Source: Streptomyces sp. CB03234
GTDB taxonomy: Bacteria; Actinomycetota; Actinomycetes; Streptomycetales; Streptomycetaceae
Direction: 5' to 3'
DNA: 64,000 bases
Assembly (NCBI RefSeq): GCF_001905885.1
Contig: NZ_LIYH01000002.1
Coordinates: 62,001 to 126,000, forward strand
In this document: positions 42,665 through 54,475 of the stretch, in pieces
Position numbering within the stretch: position 1 is the stretch's first letter
Layout: each line of letters starts with the position of its first letter
The notes under the pieces: model-generated
What the model saw: only the letters and a program-made list of their open reading frames with translations
Told to the model about the DNA's origin: nothing
Databases searched by the model: none
Made by a program: the position numbers and the translations under genes

Positions 42665-43389
42665 CCGATCAGCCGAATCCCGAGAAGGACCTCAGCGCGC
42701 AGAACCTGCCCGGCCAGCGCGGTGACAGCGGCGAGGAGGTACGCGTCCAGCGCGGCATGTTCGGCGCGAACAACGGCGGCGACACCTCCGGCTACGGCGG
42801 CCTCGTCCGCTCCATCCGCCTGCCGGGGCCGGCCACCCGTCCGTACGGTGGCTGGTTCGACGAGGTCGCCGACGAGCTCGAAGGCGCCCTGGAGGAGCAG
42901 GGGCTCGTCCCCGAGAACGCCATCGAGAAGACGGTCGTCGACCGCGGCGAGCTGACCTTCCACATCGCCCGCGAGCACCTCGTGCGCGTCGCCCGCACCC
43001 TGCGCGACGACCCCGCCCTGCGCTTCGAGCTGTGTACGGGCGTCTCCGGCGTCCACTACCTGGGCGACAAGGGCCGCGAGCTGCACGCGGTGTACCACCT
43101 GCGCTCGCTCACCCACGGCCGGCTGATCCGGCTGGAGGTCTCCGCCCCGGACTCCGACCCGCACGTCCCGTCGCTCGTCGCGGTCTACCCGACCAACGAC
43201 TGGCACGAGCGCGAGACGTACGACTTCTTCGGCCTGATCTTCGACGGCCACCCCGCCCTGACCCGGATCATGATGCCGGACGACTGGCAGGGCTTCCCGC
43301 AGCGCAAGGACTACCCCCTCGGCGGCATCCCCGTCGAGTACAAGGGCGCCCAGATCCCGGCTCCGGACCAGCGGAGGTCGTACTCGTGA
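42661..43389 (+). CDS. nuoC: NADH-quinone oxidoreductase subunit C
   Basis: Protein of 242 residues. The 30-kDa subunit signature is [29 protein letters not shown] (residues ~181-209, split here: [16 protein letters not shown] and [10 protein letters not shown]). An N-terminal ~45-residue Gly/Asn-rich extension ([17 protein letters not shown]) is typical of actinobacterial NuoC. Overlaps nuoD start by 4 bases. Confidence 0.95.
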   Translation: MTDQPNPEKDLSAQNLPGQRGDSGEEVRVQRGMFGANNGGDTSGYGGLVRSIRLPGPATRPYGGWFDEVADELEGALEEQGLVPENAIEKTVVDRGELTFHIAREHLVRVARTLRDDPALRFELCTGVSGVHYLGDKGRELHAVYHLRSLTHGRLIRLEVSAPDSDPHVPSLVAVYPTNDWHERETYDFFGLIFDGHPALTRIMMPDDWQGFPQRKDYPLGGIPVEYKGAQIPAPDQRRSYS

Positions 43390-44708
43390 CCACCCCTTCT
43401 GCAAGCGCGCGCGAGACCACCGAGGGCACCGTCTACACGGTCACCGGCGGTGACTGGGACGAGGTCGTCCAGTCCGCGGCCAAGGCCGACGACGAGCGGA
43501 TCGTCGTCAACATGGGGCCCCAGCACCCGTCCACCCACGGCGTGCTCCGGCTCATCCTGGAGATCGACGGCGAGACCGTCACCGAGGCCCGCTGCGGCAT
43601 CGGCTACCTCCACACCGGGATCGAGAAGAACCTCGAATACCGGACCTGGACGCAGGGCACCACCTTCGTCACGCGCATGGATTACCTGACGCCGTTCTTC
43701 AACGAGGCGGCGTACTGCCTGGGCGTGGAGAAGCTCCTCGGCATCGAGGACCAGATCCCCGACCGGGCCACGATCATCCGCGTCCTGCTGATGGAGCTCA
43801 ACCGGCTCTCCTCCCACCTGGTGTGCATCGCCACCGGCGGCATGGAGCTGGGCGCCACCACGATCATGATCTACGGCTTCCGGGACCGCGAGATGATCCT
43901 GGACCTGTACGAGCTGATCACCGGGCTGCGCATGAACCACGCGTTCATCCGCCCCGGCGGCCTCGCCCAGGACCTGCCGCCCGGCGCCATCGACCAGCTT
44001 CGCGAGTTCGTGAAGACGATGAAGAAGAACCTGCCGGAGTACGACAAGCTCGCCACCGGCAACCCCATCTTCAAGGCCCGGATGCAGGACATCGGCTACC
44101 TGGACCTGGCCGGCTGCATGGCCCTCGGCGCCACCGGCCCCATCCTGCGCTCCGCCGGTCTCCCGCACGACCTGCGCAAGACCGACCCGTACTGCGGCTA
44201 CGAGACGTACGACTTCGACGTCCCGACCGCCGACACCTGCGACGCGTACGGCCGCTTCCTCATCCGGCTGGAGGAGATGCGCCAGTCGCTGCGGATCGTC
44301 GAGCAGTGCCTGGAGCGGCTGGCGCCGGGGCCGGTGATGGTCGCCGACAAGAAGATCGCCTGGCCCGCGCAGCTGGCCCTCGGCCCGGACGGGCTCGGCA
44401 ACTCCCTCGACCACATCAAGAAGATCATGGGCACCTCCATGGAGGCCCTGATCCACCACTTCAAGCTGGTGACGGAGGGCTTCCGGGTGCCGCCGGGACA
44501 GTCGTACACGGCGGTCGAATCGCCCAAGGGCGAGCTGGGTGTCCATGTCGTGAGCGACGGCGGCACCCGCCCCTACCGGGTCCACTTCCGCGACCCGTCG
44601 TTCACCAACCTGCAGGCCATGGCGGCGATGTGCGAGGGCGGCCAGGTCGCCGACGTCATCGTCGCCGTCGCGTCCATCGACCCCGTGATGGGAGGCGTCG
44701 ACCGGTAA
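43386..44708 (+). CDS. nuoD: NADH-quinone oxidoreductase subunit D
   Basis: Protein of 440 residues that forms the quinone pocket with Nuo[21 protein letters not shown] carries the conserved quinone-site His; [26 protein letters not shown] and [20 protein letters not shown] are intact. GTG start overlaps the nuoC stop; the TAA overlaps the nuoE ATG by one base. Confidence 0.96.
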   Translation: MTTPSASARETTEGTVYTVTGGDWDEVVQSAAKADDERIVVNMGPQHPSTHGVLRLILEIDGETVTEARCGIGYLHTGIEKNLEYRTWTQGTTFVTRMDYLTPFFNEAAYCLGVEKLLGIEDQIPDRATIIRVLLMELNRLSSHLVCIATGGMELGATTIMIYGFRDREMILDLYELITGLRMNHAFIRPGGLAQDLPPGAIDQLREFVKTMKKNLPEYDKLATGNPIFKARMQDIGYLDLAGCMALGATGPILRSAGLPHDLRKTDPYCGYETYDFDVPTADTCDAYGRFLIRLEEMRQSLRIVEQCLERLAPGPVMVADKKIAWPAQLALGPDGLGNSLDHIKKIMGTSMEALIHHFKLVTEGFRVPPGQSYTAVESPKGELGVHVVSDGGTRPYRVHFRDPSFTNLQAMAAMCEGGQVADVIVAVASIDPVMGGVDR

Positions 44709-45571
44709 TGACAGACGTCAGCTTGGGGATGCCGCAGCTCCCCGCCCCCGATTACCCGGCCGATGTGCGCGCCCGGCTCGAAGCCGACGCCCGGGAGGTC
44801 ATCGCCCGCTACCCCGACAGCCGGTCCGCGCTGCTGCCGCTGCTGCACCTGGTGCAGTCGGAGGAGGGGTACGTGACCCGGACCGGCATGCGGTTCTGCG
44901 CCGACATGCTGGGCCTGACCACCGCCGAGGTCACCGCCGTCGCGACCTTCTACACCATGTACCGGCGTAAGCCGAGCGGCGACTACCAGGTCGGGGTGTG
45001 CACCAACACCCTGTGCGCGGTCATGGGCGGCGACGCGATCTTCGAGGAGCTTCAGGAGCACCTCGGCGTCGGCAACAACGAGACGACGCCGGACGGCAAG
45101 GTCACCCTCGAACACATCGAGTGCAACGCGGCCTGCGACTTCGCGCCCGTGGTGATGGTCAACTGGGAGTTCTTCGACAACCAGACGCCCGAGTCCGCCA
45201 AGCGCCTCGTCGACGACCTGCGCGCCGGCCGCCCTGTCGAACCGACACGCGGCGCGCCCCTGTGCACGTACAAGGAGACGGCCCGCATCCTGGCCGGTTT
45301 CCCCGACGAGCGCCCCGGCGCGGTCGAGGCGACCGGTGGCGCGGGGCCCGCCTCGCTGATCGGCCTGAAGCTCGCCAAGGGCGAGGCCGTGCCCGGCGCC
45401 CGCGTGGTCCACCCACGCGGTGAGGCCCCGCAGGACGAGCCCACACCCGGCTCGGGGCACCTCAGCTCGCACGACGCGCCGCAGCCGACGTCGGCCTCGG
45501 ACCCGCAGCACCCGTCCGGGCCGGTCGGCCCGGACGGCCAGGCCCGCTCGGTCACCGAGGAGGGGGAGTGA
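44708..45571 (+). CDS. nuoE: NADH-quinone oxidoreductase subunit E
   Basis: Protein of 287 residues. The 24-kDa thioredoxin-like domain holds a [2Fe-2S] cluster with ligands in VCTNTLCAVMGG and ECNAACDFAPV. It is much longer than E. coli NuoE (~166): about 100 extra C-terminal residues are Pro/Ser/Gly rich (GEAPQDEPTPGSGHLSSHDA and so on) and probably disordered. Such tails occur in other Streptomyces; role unknown. Confidence 0.95.
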   Translation: MTDVSLGMPQLPAPDYPADVRARLEADAREVIARYPDSRSALLPLLHLVQSEEGYVTRTGMRFCADMLGLTTAEVTAVATFYTMYRRKPSGDYQVGVCTNTLCAVMGGDAIFEELQEHLGVGNNETTPDGKVTLEHIECNAACDFAPVVMVNWEFFDNQTPESAKRLVDDLRAGRPVEPTRGAPLCTYKETARILAGFPDERPGAVEATGGAGPASLIGLKLAKGEAVPGARVVHPRGEAPQDEPTPGSGHLSSHDAPQPTSASDPQHPSGPVGPDGQARSVTEEGE

Positions 45572-46914
45572 TGACGTTGGCACCCGAGATGACCAGCCCG
45601 GAGAAGCTGCTGGCACCGGTCCTGTCCGCGTTCTGGGACCAGCCGAACTCCTGGACGCTGGAGACCTACAAGCGGCACGAGGGGTACGAGGGGCTGAAGA
45701 AGGCCCTCGCCATGACGCCCGACGACCTCATCGCGTACGTCAAGGACTCCGGCCTGCGCGGCCGTGGCGGCGCGGGCTTCCCCACCGGGATGAAGTGGCA
45801 GTTCATCCCCCAGGGCGACGGCAAGCCTCACTATCTTGTTGTCAACGCCGACGAGTCGGAGCCCGGGACCTGCAAGGACATCCCGCTCCTGTTCGCCAAC
45901 CCGCACTCCCTCATCGAGGGGATCGTGATCGCGTGCTACGCGATCAGGTCGAACCACGCCTTCATCTATCTGCGCGGTGAGGTCGTGCCCGTGCTGCGCA
46001 GGCTGCACGAAGCCGTGCGTGAGGCGTACGCGGCGGGCTACCTCGGCACGGACATCCTCGGCAGCGGACTCGACCTCGAACTCACCGTGCACGCGGGCGC
46101 CGGCGCGTACATCTGCGGTGAGGAGACGGCGCTGCTCGACTCGCTCGAAGGCCGCCGTGGCCAGCCCCGGCTGCGTCCCCCCTTCCCCGCGGTCGCCGGT
46201 CTGTACGCGTGCCCCACTGTGGTGAACAACGTCGAGTCGATCGCCTCGGTTCCCGCGATCCTGAACCGGGGCAAGGACTGGTTCCGGTCGATGGGCAGCG
46301 AGAAGTCCCCCGGCTTCACGCTCTACTCGCTCAGCGGCCATGTCGCCTCGCCCGGCCAGTACGAGGCGCCGCTCGGCATCACCCTGCGCCAGCTGCTCGA
46401 CATGAGCGGCGGCATGCGGCCCGGCCACCGGCTGAAGTTCTGGACGCCCGGCGGCTCGTCGACCCCGATGTTCACCGACGAGCACCTCGACGTCCCCCTC
46501 GACTACGAGGGCGTCGGCGCGGCCGGCTCGATGCTCGGCACCAAGGCCCTGCAGTGCTTCGACGAGACGACGTGCGTGGTGCGGGCGGTCACCCGGTGGA
46601 CCGAGTTCTACGCCCACGAGTCGTGCGGCAAGTGCACGCCCTGCCGTGAAGGAACGTACTGGCTTGTGCAGTTGCTGCGGGACATCGAGGCCGGCAAGGG
46701 CACGCTGGGCGACCTCGACAAGCTCAACGACATCGCCGACAACATCAACGGCAAGTCGTTCTGCGCCCTCGGTGACGGCGCCGCCTCGCCGATCTTCTCG
46801 TCGCTGAAGTACTTCCGCGGGGAGTACGAGCAGCACATCACGGGCAAGGGCTGTCCCTTCGACCCGGCCAAGTCGACCGCCTGGGCGGACAACCACGTGG
46901 AGGTGACGGCGTGA
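45571..46914 (+). CDS. nuoF: NADH-quinone oxidoreductase subunit F
   Basis: Protein of 447 residues; binds NADH, FMN and cluster N3. [16 protein letters not shown] (NADH/FMN loop), [16 protein letters not shown] and [15 protein letters not shown] (three of four Fe-S Cys) are intact, plus a later [11 protein letters not shown] 45571 overlaps the nuoE stop by one base (TGATG); the preceding GTG at 45568 is nearly inside the ribosome site GGGGGA and less likely. Confidence 0.95.
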   Translation: MTLAPEMTSPEKLLAPVLSAFWDQPNSWTLETYKRHEGYEGLKKALAMTPDDLIAYVKDSGLRGRGGAGFPTGMKWQFIPQGDGKPHYLVVNADESEPGTCKDIPLLFANPHSLIEGIVIACYAIRSNHAFIYLRGEVVPVLRRLHEAVREAYAAGYLGTDILGSGLDLELTVHAGAGAYICGEETALLDSLEGRRGQPRLRPPFPAVAGLYACPTVVNNVESIASVPAILNRGKDWFRSMGSEKSPGFTLYSLSGHVASPGQYEAPLGITLRQLLDMSGGMRPGHRLKFWTPGGSSTPMFTDEHLDVPLDYEGVGAAGSMLGTKALQCFDETTCVVRAVTRWTEFYAHESCGKCTPCREGTYWLVQLLRDIEAGKGTLGDLDKLNDIADNINGKSFCALGDGAASPIFSSLKYFRGEYEQHITGKGCPFDPAKSTAWADNHVEVTA

Positions 46915-49409
46915 CCGTCATGGCATCCGGCCCCGCCGGGGGCGGCAGCGCGGCCGTCCCACCCGAAGACCTGGTCACCCTGACCATCGACGGGATCGAG
47001 ATCTCCGTCCCCAAGGGGACGCTGGTCATCCGCGCCGCCGAGCAGCTCGGCATCGAGATCCCCCGGTTCTGCGACCATCCGCTGCTCGACCCGGCCGGCG
47101 CCTGTCGGCAGTGCATCGTCGAGGTCGAGGGCCAGCGCAAGCCGATGGCGTCCTGCACCATCACCTGCACCGACGGCATGGTCGTCAAGTCGCAGCTCAC
47201 CTCGCCCGTCGCCGAGAAGGCCCAGGTGGGGGTGATGGAGCTGCTGCTCATCAACCACCCGCTGGACTGCCCGGTCTGCGACAAGGGCGGCGAGTGCCCG
47301 CTGCAGAACCAGGCCATGTCCCACGGCCAGGCCGACTCCCGCTTCGAGGGAAAGAAGCGGACGTTCGAGAAGCCGGTGCCGATCTCCACGCAGGTGCTGC
47401 TCGACCGCGAGCGGTGCGTGCTGTGCGCGCGCTGCACCCGGTTCTCCAACCAGGTCGCGGGCGACCCGATGATCGAGCTGCTCGAGCGCGGTGCGCTCCA
47501 GCAGGTCGGTACGGGGGAGGGCGACCCCTTCGAGTCGTACTTCTCCGGCAACACCATCCAGATCTGCCCGGTCGGCGCGCTGACCTCGGCGGCGTACCGG
47601 TTCCGCTCCCGCCCCTTCGACCTGGTCTCGTCGCCGAGCGTCTGTGAGCACTGCGCGGGCGGCTGCGCCACGCGCACCGACCACCGGCGCGGCAAGGTCA
47701 TGCGGCGGCTCGCGATGAACGACCCGGAGGTCAACGAGGAGTGGCTGTGCGACAAGGGGCGGTTCGCGTTCCGGTACGCGCAGCAGCGTGACCGGCTCAC
47801 GACCCCGCTGGTGCGCAGCTCCGAGACGGGCGAGCTGGAGCCCGCTTCCTGGCCGGAGGCCCTGGAGGCGGCGGCGCGTGGGCTGGTGAAGGGCCGCACG
47901 GGCGTCCTGACCGGCGGGCGGCTGACGGTGGAGGACGCGTACGCGTACGCCAAGTTCGCCCGCGTCGCCCTCGACACGAACGACATCGACTTCCGCGCGC
48001 GGACGCACAGCAGCGAGGAGGCCGACTTCCTGGCCGCCCGGGTCGCGGGCCGTGGCCGGGACCTGGACGGGCGAGGGGTCACGTACACCTCCCTGGAGAA
48101 GGCCCCGGCGGTGCTGCTGGTCGGTCTTGAGGCGGAGGAGGAGGCGCCGGGCGTCTTCCTGCGGCTGCGCAAGGCGTGGCGCAAGCGGGGCCAGCGGACG
48201 TACGCGCTTGCCCCGTTCGCCACCCGGGGCCTTCAGAAGGCGGGCGGCACGCTGCTGCCGGCCGCGCCCGGGACGGAGGCCGAGTGGCTGGACGCGCTGG
48301 CCTCGGGGACAGGGCTGGACGCGGACGGGTCGGCGGCCGCCCAGGCGCTGCGGGAGCCCGGCGCGGTGATCGTGGTCGGTGAGCGGCCGGCGGGAGTGCC
48401 GGGCGCGCTGACCGCGGCCGTGCGCGCCGCGGCGGCGACGGGGGCGGAGCTGGTGTGGATCCCGCGCCGGGCCGGTGAGCGCGGCGCGGTGTGGGCGGGC
48501 GCGATCCCGTCGTTGCTGCCGGGCGGGCGGCCCGCGACCGATCCACGCGCGCGTGACGAGGTCGCCGCCGCCTGGGGCGTACGGGAGCTGCCGCACCGGT
48601 ACGGGCGCGACACGGGCCAGACCGTGGAGGCCGCGGCCACCGGCGAGCTGGGCGCGCTGCTCGTCGCGGGCGTCGAGGTCGCCGACCTGCCGGATGCGGC
48701 ACGCGCGCGTGAGGCCCTGGACGCGGCGTTCGTGGTGTCGCTGGAGCTGCGGCCCGGCGAGGTCACCGACCGGGCGGACGTGGTCCTCCCGGTGGCCGCG
48801 GTCGCCGAGAAGCCCGGCACCTTCCTCAACTGGGAGGGCAGGGTGCGGATGTTCGAGGCCGCGCTGAAGCCGGAGCACATGACGCGGACGCTCGCCCCGG
48901 CGGACGCGCGGGTGCTGCACATGCTGGCCGACGCCATGGACGTACCTTTCGCCTTGCCGGACGTGAAGGCCGTACGCCGTGAGATGGACCGGCTCGGCGC
49001 CTGGGACGGGACACCGGCGGGCGACCCGGTGGGGTCCGCCGTACCGCTGCCCCGCGCGGGCGAGGGCGAGGCGGTGCTGGCCGGCCACCGGATGCTGCTG
49101 GACCTGGGCCTCCTCCAGGAGGGCGACGAGGCCCTGGCGGGTACCCGCCACGCCTCGGTGGCCCGCCTGTCGGCGGCCACGGCGGCGGAGACGGGCGTCA
49201 AGGACGGCGACCTGCTGTCGGTGACCGGCCCGGCGGGCTCCGTCGAACTGCCGCTGCAGGTGACCGACATGCCCGACCGGGTGGTCTGGCTGCCGCTCAA
49301 GTCCACCCCGGGCGGCGTCCTGTCCGCCATGGGCACGGCCCCCGGCCGACTGGTCCGCCTTTCCCCGACGACCCCGAGCTCCGCGGCCCCCACGGAGGTG
49401 GAGGCATGA
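46911..49409 (+). CDS. nuoG: NADH-quinone oxidoreductase subunit G
   Basis: Protein of 832 residues. The N-terminal [2Fe-2S] ferredoxin domain ([15 protein letters not shown]), the His/Cys cluster site ([15 protein letters not shown]) and the [10 protein letters not shown] ... [13 protein letters not shown] 4Fe-4S region are present. [15 protein letters not shown] with a further Cys in EWLCDKGRF gives the ligands of an N7-like cluster. The molybdopterin-like C-terminal part is kept but diverged. Overlaps nuoF and nuoH by 4 bases each. Confidence 0.95.
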   Translation: MTVMASGPAGGGSAAVPPEDLVTLTIDGIEISVPKGTLVIRAAEQLGIEIPRFCDHPLLDPAGACRQCIVEVEGQRKPMASCTITCTDGMVVKSQLTSPVAEKAQVGVMELLLINHPLDCPVCDKGGECPLQNQAMSHGQADSRFEGKKRTFEKPVPISTQVLLDRERCVLCARCTRFSNQVAGDPMIELLERGALQQVGTGEGDPFESYFSGNTIQICPVGALTSAAYRFRSRPFDLVSSPSVCEHCAGGCATRTDHRRGKVMRRLAMNDPEVNEEWLCDKGRFAFRYAQQRDRLTTPLVRSSETGELEPASWPEALEAAARGLVKGRTGVLTGGRLTVEDAYAYAKFARVALDTNDIDFRARTHSSEEADFLAARVAGRGRDLDGRGVTYTSLEKAPAVLLVGLEAEEEAPGVFLRLRKAWRKRGQRTYALAPFATRGLQKAGGTLLPAAPGTEAEWLDALASGTGLDADGSAAAQALREPGAVIVVGERPAGVPGALTAAVRAAAATGAELVWIPRRAGERGAVWAGAIPSLLPGGRPATDPRARDEVAAAWGVRELPHRYGRDTGQTVEAAATGELGALLVAGVEVADLPDAARAREALDAAFVVSLELRPGEVTDRADVVLPVAAVAEKPGTFLNWEGRVRMFEAALKPEHMTRTLAPADARVLHMLADAMDVPFALPDVKAVRREMDRLGAWDGTPAGDPVGSAVPLPRAGEGEAVLAGHRMLLDLGLLQEGDEALAGTRHASVARLSAATAAETGVKDGDLLSVTGPAGSVELPLQVTDMPDRVVWLPLKSTPGGVLSAMGTAPGRLVRLSPTTPSSAAPTEVEA

Positions 49410-50764
49410 TCCCGTACACCCTGGCGGTGGAAGACCTGTCCATGTTCGGCCGCGACCCCTGGTGGCTCGTGGCGATCAAGGCGGTCTTCTGCTTCGCCTT
49501 CCTGATGATCACCGTGCTGTTCGCCATCGTGTGGGAGCGCAAGGTCGTCGCCTGGATGCAGCTCCGCATCGGCCCCAACCGGCACGGCCCCTGGGGTCTG
49601 CTCCAGTCCCTCGCGGACGGCATCAAACTGATGCTGAAGGAGGACGTGGTCGTCAAACGGGCCGACAAGGCCGTCTACATCCTCGCCCCGATCATCGCCG
49701 CCATCCCCGCGTTCATGGCGATCGCGGTGATTCCCTTCGGCCCGGCCGGCAACGAGGTGTCGATCTTCGGGCAGCGCACCACGATGCAGCTGACCGACCT
49801 GCCGATCGCGATGCTCTACATCCTCGCGGTGGCCTCCGTCGGCATCTACGGCATCGTGCTGGCCGGCTGGTCGTCCGGCTCGACCTACCCGCTCCTCGGC
49901 GGCCTGCGCTCGTGCGCGCAGATGATCAGCTACGAGATCGCGATGGGCGCCGCCTTCGCGTCCGTCTTCCTCTACTCCGGGTCGATGTCGACCTCGGCGA
50001 TCGTCGAGGCGCAGGCGGACCGCTGGTACATCATCCTGCTGCCGGTCTCCTTCATCATCTACATCGTCACGATGGTCGGTGAGGTCAACCGCGCCCCGTT
50101 CGACATGCCCGAGTCCGAGGGCGACCTGGTCGGCGGCTTCAACACCGAGTACAGCTCCATCAAGTTCGCGATGTTCATGCTCGCCGAGTACGTGAACATG
50201 GTGACCGTCTCGGCGGTGTCGGTGACGCTGTTCCTCGGCGGCTGGCGGGCCCCGTACCCGATCTCCACTCTCTGGGAGGGCGCGAACCACGGCTGGTGGC
50301 CGATGCTCTGGTTCGTCGTCAAGGTGCAGCTGCTGCTGTTCTTCTTCATCTGGCTGCGCGGCACGCTGCCCCGCGTCCGCTACGACCAGCTGATGAAGCT
50401 CGGCTGGAAGGTCCTCATCCCCGTGTCGGTCGTCTGGCTGATGCTGGTCGCCACCGTGCGGGCGCTGCGGAACGAGAACTACGACTTCCAGGAGATCGTG
50501 CTGTACGTCGCGGGCGCGGTCATCGTGGTGCTCCTGCTCTCCTTCGTCGTCGACATCTTCCGCGACAAGAAGGCCGAGCAGGAGGCGGAGGCGGCCGCTC
50601 CGCCCGGCGAGTTCGACCCGATGGCCGGCGGGTTCCCGGTACCGCCGCTGCCCGGTCAGACCCTGCCGCCGGTGCCCCGGCGACGGCCGCGCTCCGAGCG
50701 CGAGTTGATTGTCAGTGGTGGAAGCAATACTGACAGTGACGGAAAGGAGGTCGACGGTGTCTGA
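49406..50764 (+). CDS. nuoH: NADH-quinone oxidoreductase subunit H
   Basis: Protein of 452 residues with eight membrane helices; links the quinone site to the pump. [35 protein letters not shown] and [26 protein letters not shown] (here [20 protein letters not shown]) are intact. A C-terminal ~60-residue tail ([20 protein letters not shown]) is actinobacterial. An inverted repeat GTCAGT-N12-ACTGAC (50711-50734) lies in the tail coding part just before the nuoI ribosome site. Confidence 0.95.
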   Translation: MIPYTLAVEDLSMFGRDPWWLVAIKAVFCFAFLMITVLFAIVWERKVVAWMQLRIGPNRHGPWGLLQSLADGIKLMLKEDVVVKRADKAVYILAPIIAAIPAFMAIAVIPFGPAGNEVSIFGQRTTMQLTDLPIAMLYILAVASVGIYGIVLAGWSSGSTYPLLGGLRSCAQMISYEIAMGAAFASVFLYSGSMSTSAIVEAQADRWYIILLPVSFIIYIVTMVGEVNRAPFDMPESEGDLVGGFNTEYSSIKFAMFMLAEYVNMVTVSAVSVTLFLGGWRAPYPISTLWEGANHGWWPMLWFVVKVQLLLFFFIWLRGTLPRVRYDQLMKLGWKVLIPVSVVWLMLVATVRALRNENYDFQEIVLYVAGAVIVVLLLSFVVDIFRDKKAEQEAEAAAPPGEFDPMAGGFPVPPLPGQTLPPVPRRRPRSERELIVSGGSNTDSDGKEVDGV

Positions 50765-51380
50765 CAGCAACTTCCAGAATCCGGTGGCCGGCTTCGGCGT
50801 GACCTTCAAGGCCATGTTCAAGAAGCGGCTGACCGAGCAGTACCCGGAGCAGCAGAAGACGACGGCGCCGCGCTTCCACGGCCGGCACCAGCTCAACCGG
50901 CACCCGGACGGCCTGGAGAAGTGCGTCGGCTGCGAGCTGTGCGCCTGGGCCTGCCCGGCCGACGCCATCTACGTGGAGGGCGCGGACAACACGGACGAGG
51001 AGCGCTACTCGCCGGGTGAGCGGTACGGCCGCGTCTACCAGATCAACTACGCCCGCTGCATCTTCTGCGGACTGTGCATCGAGGCCTGCCCGACCCGGGC
51101 GCTGACGATGACGAACGAGTTCGAGCTGGCCGACACCTCCCGCGCGAACCTGATCTTCACGAAGGAGCAGCTCCTCGCGGGCCTGGACGAGGGCATGGTC
51201 GACACGCCCCACGCCATCTTCCCGGGCATGACGGAGCAGGACTACTACCGGGGCCTGGTCACCGAGGCCGCGCCCGGCACGGTCCGGCAGGCGGCCGTGA
51301 GCAAGGACCAGAAGCCCCAGGAGGGTGCCTCGGACTTCGGTGAGGGCGAGCCCGCCTCGGAGAAGGTGATCGGGGCATGA
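50757..51380 (+). CDS. nuoI: NADH-quinone oxidoreductase subunit I
   Basis: Protein of 207 residues with two [4Fe-4S] clusters: [16 protein letters not shown] and [16 protein letters not shown]. The GTG at 50757 follows GGAAAGGAGG by 6 nt, the strongest ribosome site in the operon, and overlaps the nuoH stop by 8 bases. C-terminal tail [15 protein letters not shown] is acidic and disordered. Confidence 0.95.
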   Translation: MSDSNFQNPVAGFGVTFKAMFKKRLTEQYPEQQKTTAPRFHGRHQLNRHPDGLEKCVGCELCAWACPADAIYVEGADNTDEERYSPGERYGRVYQINYARCIFCGLCIEACPTRALTMTNEFELADTSRANLIFTKEQLLAGLDEGMVDTPHAIFPGMTEQDYYRGLVTEAAPGTVRQAAVSKDQKPQEGASDFGEGEPASEKVIGA

Positions 51381-52219
51381 GCGCACTCGCCACCACGCTG
51401 GCCGCCTCCACCACGTCCACGGGTGAGGCCGTGCAGTTCTGGGTGCTCGGCACCATCGCCGTCGTCGGCGCGCTGGGCACCATCCTGATGAAGAAGGCCG
51501 TGCACAGTGCGCTGAGCCTGGCCGCGACGATGATCATCCTGGCGGTGTTCTACCTCGCCAACGGGGCGTACTTCCTGGGTGTCGTGCAGATCATCGTCTA
51601 CACCGGCGCCATCATGATGCTTTTCCTCTTCGTCGTCATGCTCGTCGGCGTCACGGCCGCCGACTCGCTGAAGGAGACCATCAAGGGGCAGCGCTGGCTG
51701 GCCGCCGCCTGCGGGCTCGGCTTCGGCATCCTCCTGGTCGCCGGGCTGGGCAGGGCCTCGCTGGACACCTTCGACGGCCTCGGCACGGCGAACGCCGGGG
51801 GCAATGTGGAGGGCATCGCGGCACTCCTCTTCACCAGGTACGTCTTCGCCTTCGAGATCACCGGCGCGCTGCTGATCACCGCGACAGTCGGCGCGATGGT
51901 GCTGACGCACCGCGAGCGGACCGAGCGGGCCCGTACCCAGCGGGAGATGTCCGAGCAGCGCGTACGGGAGGGGAAGCAGCTGCCGCCGCTGCCCGCGCCC
52001 GGGGTCTACGCCCGGCACAACGCGGTGGACATCGCGGGTCTGCTGCCCGACGGCACGCCGTCCGAGCTCACCGTCAGCAAGACGCTGCGGGCGCGCGGCC
52101 AGATCCGTGATGTGTCGCGGCAGGCGCTGGAGGACCTCAAGGCGCTGGAGCAGCGCGCGGAGGAGCGCCTGGGGCGTGGCCACGAGGCCTCGGACCGTGA
52201 GGAGGAGAACGCGCAGTGA
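51377..52219 (+). CDS. nuoJ: NADH-quinone oxidoreductase subunit J
   Basis: Protein of 280 residues. Five membrane helices in the first ~175 residues, with the conserved [20 protein letters not shown] block. A ~100-residue hydrophilic C-terminal part ([20 protein letters not shown] ... [12 protein letters not shown]) is likely helical and cytoplasmic; E. coli NuoJ lacks it. ATGA overlap with nuoI. Confidence 0.94.
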   Translation: MSALATTLAASTTSTGEAVQFWVLGTIAVVGALGTILMKKAVHSALSLAATMIILAVFYLANGAYFLGVVQIIVYTGAIMMLFLFVVMLVGVTAADSLKETIKGQRWLAAACGLGFGILLVAGLGRASLDTFDGLGTANAGGNVEGIAALLFTRYVFAFEITGALLITATVGAMVLTHRERTERARTQREMSEQRVREGKQLPPLPAPGVYARHNAVDIAGLLPDGTPSELTVSKTLRARGQIRDVSRQALEDLKALEQRAEERLGRGHEASDREEENAQ

Positions 52220-52515
52220 ATCCGGTCAACTACCTGTACCTGGCCGCCCTGTTGTTCACGATCGGTGCGGCCGGGGTGCTGATCCGGCGGAACGCGATCG
52301 TGGTGTTCATGTGTGTCGAGCTGATGCTCAACGCCTGCAACCTCACGCTCGTCGCCTTCTCCCGTATGCACGGCAATCTCGACGGCCAGATCATCGCCTT
52401 CTTCACGATGGTCGTCGCCGCCGCGGAGGTCGTGGTCGGGCTCGCGATCATCGTGTCGCTGTTCCGTTCCCGCCACTCGGCCTCGGTCGACGACGCCAGC
52501 CTGATGAAGCTGTAA
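52216..52515 (+). CDS. nuoK: NADH-quinone oxidoreductase subunit K
   Basis: Protein of 99 residues, three helices. [20 protein letters not shown] and [20 protein letters not shown] hold the two membrane glutamates of the proton path. GTG start, 4-base overlap with nuoJ. Confidence 0.95.
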   Translation: MNPVNYLYLAALLFTIGAAGVLIRRNAIVVFMCVELMLNACNLTLVAFSRMHGNLDGQIIAFFTMVVAAAEVVVGLAIIVSLFRSRHSASVDDASLMKL

Positions 52516-52529
52516 GGGGTCGCTGAATC

Positions 52530-54470
52530 GTGGAGAATCTGATCGCGCTGCTCGTCGCGGCGCCTCTGCTGGGAGCGGCCGTCCTGCTGTGCGGCGGCCG
52601 TCGGCTGGACCGGGCCGGGCACTGGCTCGGCACCCTGCTCGCCGCCGCCTCCTTCGCCATCGGGGCGGTGCTCTTCTTCGACATGCTGGGCAAGGGCGCC
52701 GAGGAACGGGCGCTGCACCAGCACCTGTTCAGCTGGGTGCCGGTGGAGAGCTTCCGGGCGGACATCGCCTTCCAGCTCGACCAGCTGTCGATGACGTTCG
52801 TCCTGCTCATCACCGGTGTCGGCACGCTCATCCATGTGTACTCGATCGGGTACATGGCGCACGACGAGCGCCGGCGCCGCTTCTTCGGCTACCTGAACCT
52901 GTTCCTCGCGGCGATGCTGCTGCTGGTCCTGGCCGACAACTACCTGCTGCTGTACTTCGGCTGGGAGGGCGTCGGTCTGGCGTCCTACCTGCTGATCGGT
53001 TTCTGGCAGCACAAGCCCAGCGCGGCCACCGCCGCGAAGAAGGCCTTCCTGGTCAACCGGGTCGGCGACATGGGCCTGTCCATCGCCATCATGCTGATGT
53101 TCACCACCTTCGGGACGTTCACCTTCGGGCCGGTGCTCTCGGCGACGGGCGAGACGTCCGAGGGGATGCTGACGGCCATCGGGCTGATGCTGCTGCTCGC
53201 CGCCTGCGGCAAGTCGGCGCAGGTGCCGCTGCAGTCCTGGCTGGGTGACGCGATGGAGGGCCCGACCCCGGTCTCGGCCCTGATCCACGCGGCCACGATG
53301 GTGACCGCGGGCGTCTACCTGATCACCCGCTCGGGCGCGATCTTCAACGCCGCGCCGGACGCGCAACTGGCGGTCGTGGTGGTCGGCGCGGTCACGCTCC
53401 TCTTCGGTGCGATCGTCGGTTGCGCCAAGGACGACATCAAGAAGGCGCTGGCCGGTTCGACGATGTCGCAGATCGGCTACATGATCCTGGCGGCCGGGCT
53501 CGGCCCGATCGGGTACGCCTTCGCGATCATGCACCTGGTGACGCACGGCTTCTTCAAGGCGGGGCTGTTCCTCGGCGCCGGGTCGGTCATGCACGGCATG
53601 AACGACGAGGTCGACATGAGGAAGTACGGCGGGCTGCGGAAGTACATGCCGGTCACCTTCGTCACCTTCGGGCTCGGGTACCTGGCGATCATCGGCTTCC
53701 CGGGGCTGTCCGGGTTCTGGTCCAAGGACAAGATCATCGAGGCGGCCTTCGCCAAGGGCGGTACGGAGGGCTGGATCCTCGGCGGGGTCGCCCTGCTGGG
53801 CGCGGGCATCACCGCGTACTACATGACCCGCGTGATGATCATGACGTTCTTCGGCGAGAAGCGCTGGCAGCCCGCCCCCGACCCCGACACGGCGCCCAGC
53901 GTGGAGCCGGGCATCGAGGTCCACCCCGGCGAGATGCCGCACCCGCACGAGTCCCCGAAGTCCATGACGATCCCGATGATCCTGCTGGCCTTCGGGTCGG
54001 TCTTCGCGGGCGCGCTCTTCTCGCTCAACAGCGCGTTCGTCAACTGGCTGAAGCCCGTCACCGAGTTCGAGCACGGGCACCCGCCGATCAGCGCGGGCGC
54101 GGTGACCGCGTCCACGGTCGTCGTCCTGCTCATCGGCGTCGGCATCGCGTACGCGCAGTACGGCCGCCGGCCCGTGCCGGTCGTCGCCCCGCGCGGCTCG
54201 CTGCTCACCCGCGCCGCCCGGCGCGACCTCCTCCAGGACGACTTCAACCACATCGTCCTGGTCCGCGGCGGAGAGCACCTCACCCGCTCGCTGGTCTACA
54301 TGGACCACACCCTGGTCGACGGGGTGGTCAACGGCACCGCCGCCTCCGTCGGCGGACTGTCCGGCCGGCTGCGCCTGTTGCAGAACGGCTTCGCCCGCTC
54401 CTACGCGGTCTCGATGTTCGGAGGTACGGCGGTGCTGATCGCCGCGACCCTGCTGATGAGGGGAGTGTGA
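52530..54470 (+). CDS. nuoL: NADH-quinone oxidoreductase subunit L
   Basis: Protein of 646 residues; antiporter-like pump subunit with the long lateral helix at the C-terminus. [40 protein letters not shown] and [20 protein letters not shown] carry the conserved Glu, Lys and His. GTG start 14 bp after nuoK. A hydrophilic loop [16 protein letters not shown] interrupts the late helices. Confidence 0.95.
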   Translation: MENLIALLVAAPLLGAAVLLCGGRRLDRAGHWLGTLLAAASFAIGAVLFFDMLGKGAEERALHQHLFSWVPVESFRADIAFQLDQLSMTFVLLITGVGTLIHVYSIGYMAHDERRRRFFGYLNLFLAAMLLLVLADNYLLLYFGWEGVGLASYLLIGFWQHKPSAATAAKKAFLVNRVGDMGLSIAIMLMFTTFGTFTFGPVLSATGETSEGMLTAIGLMLLLAACGKSAQVPLQSWLGDAMEGPTPVSALIHAATMVTAGVYLITRSGAIFNAAPDAQLAVVVVGAVTLLFGAIVGCAKDDIKKALAGSTMSQIGYMILAAGLGPIGYAFAIMHLVTHGFFKAGLFLGAGSVMHGMNDEVDMRKYGGLRKYMPVTFVTFGLGYLAIIGFPGLSGFWSKDKIIEAAFAKGGTEGWILGGVALLGAGITAYYMTRVMIMTFFGEKRWQPAPDPDTAPSVEPGIEVHPGEMPHPHESPKSMTIPMILLAFGSVFAGALFSLNSAFVNWLKPVTEFEHGHPPISAGAVTASTVVVLLIGVGIAYAQYGRRPVPVVAPRGSLLTRAARRDLLQDDFNHIVLVRGGEHLTRSLVYMDHTLVDGVVNGTAASVGGLSGRLRLLQNGFARSYAVSMFGGTAVLIAATLLMRGV

Positions 54471-54475
54471 GCACC

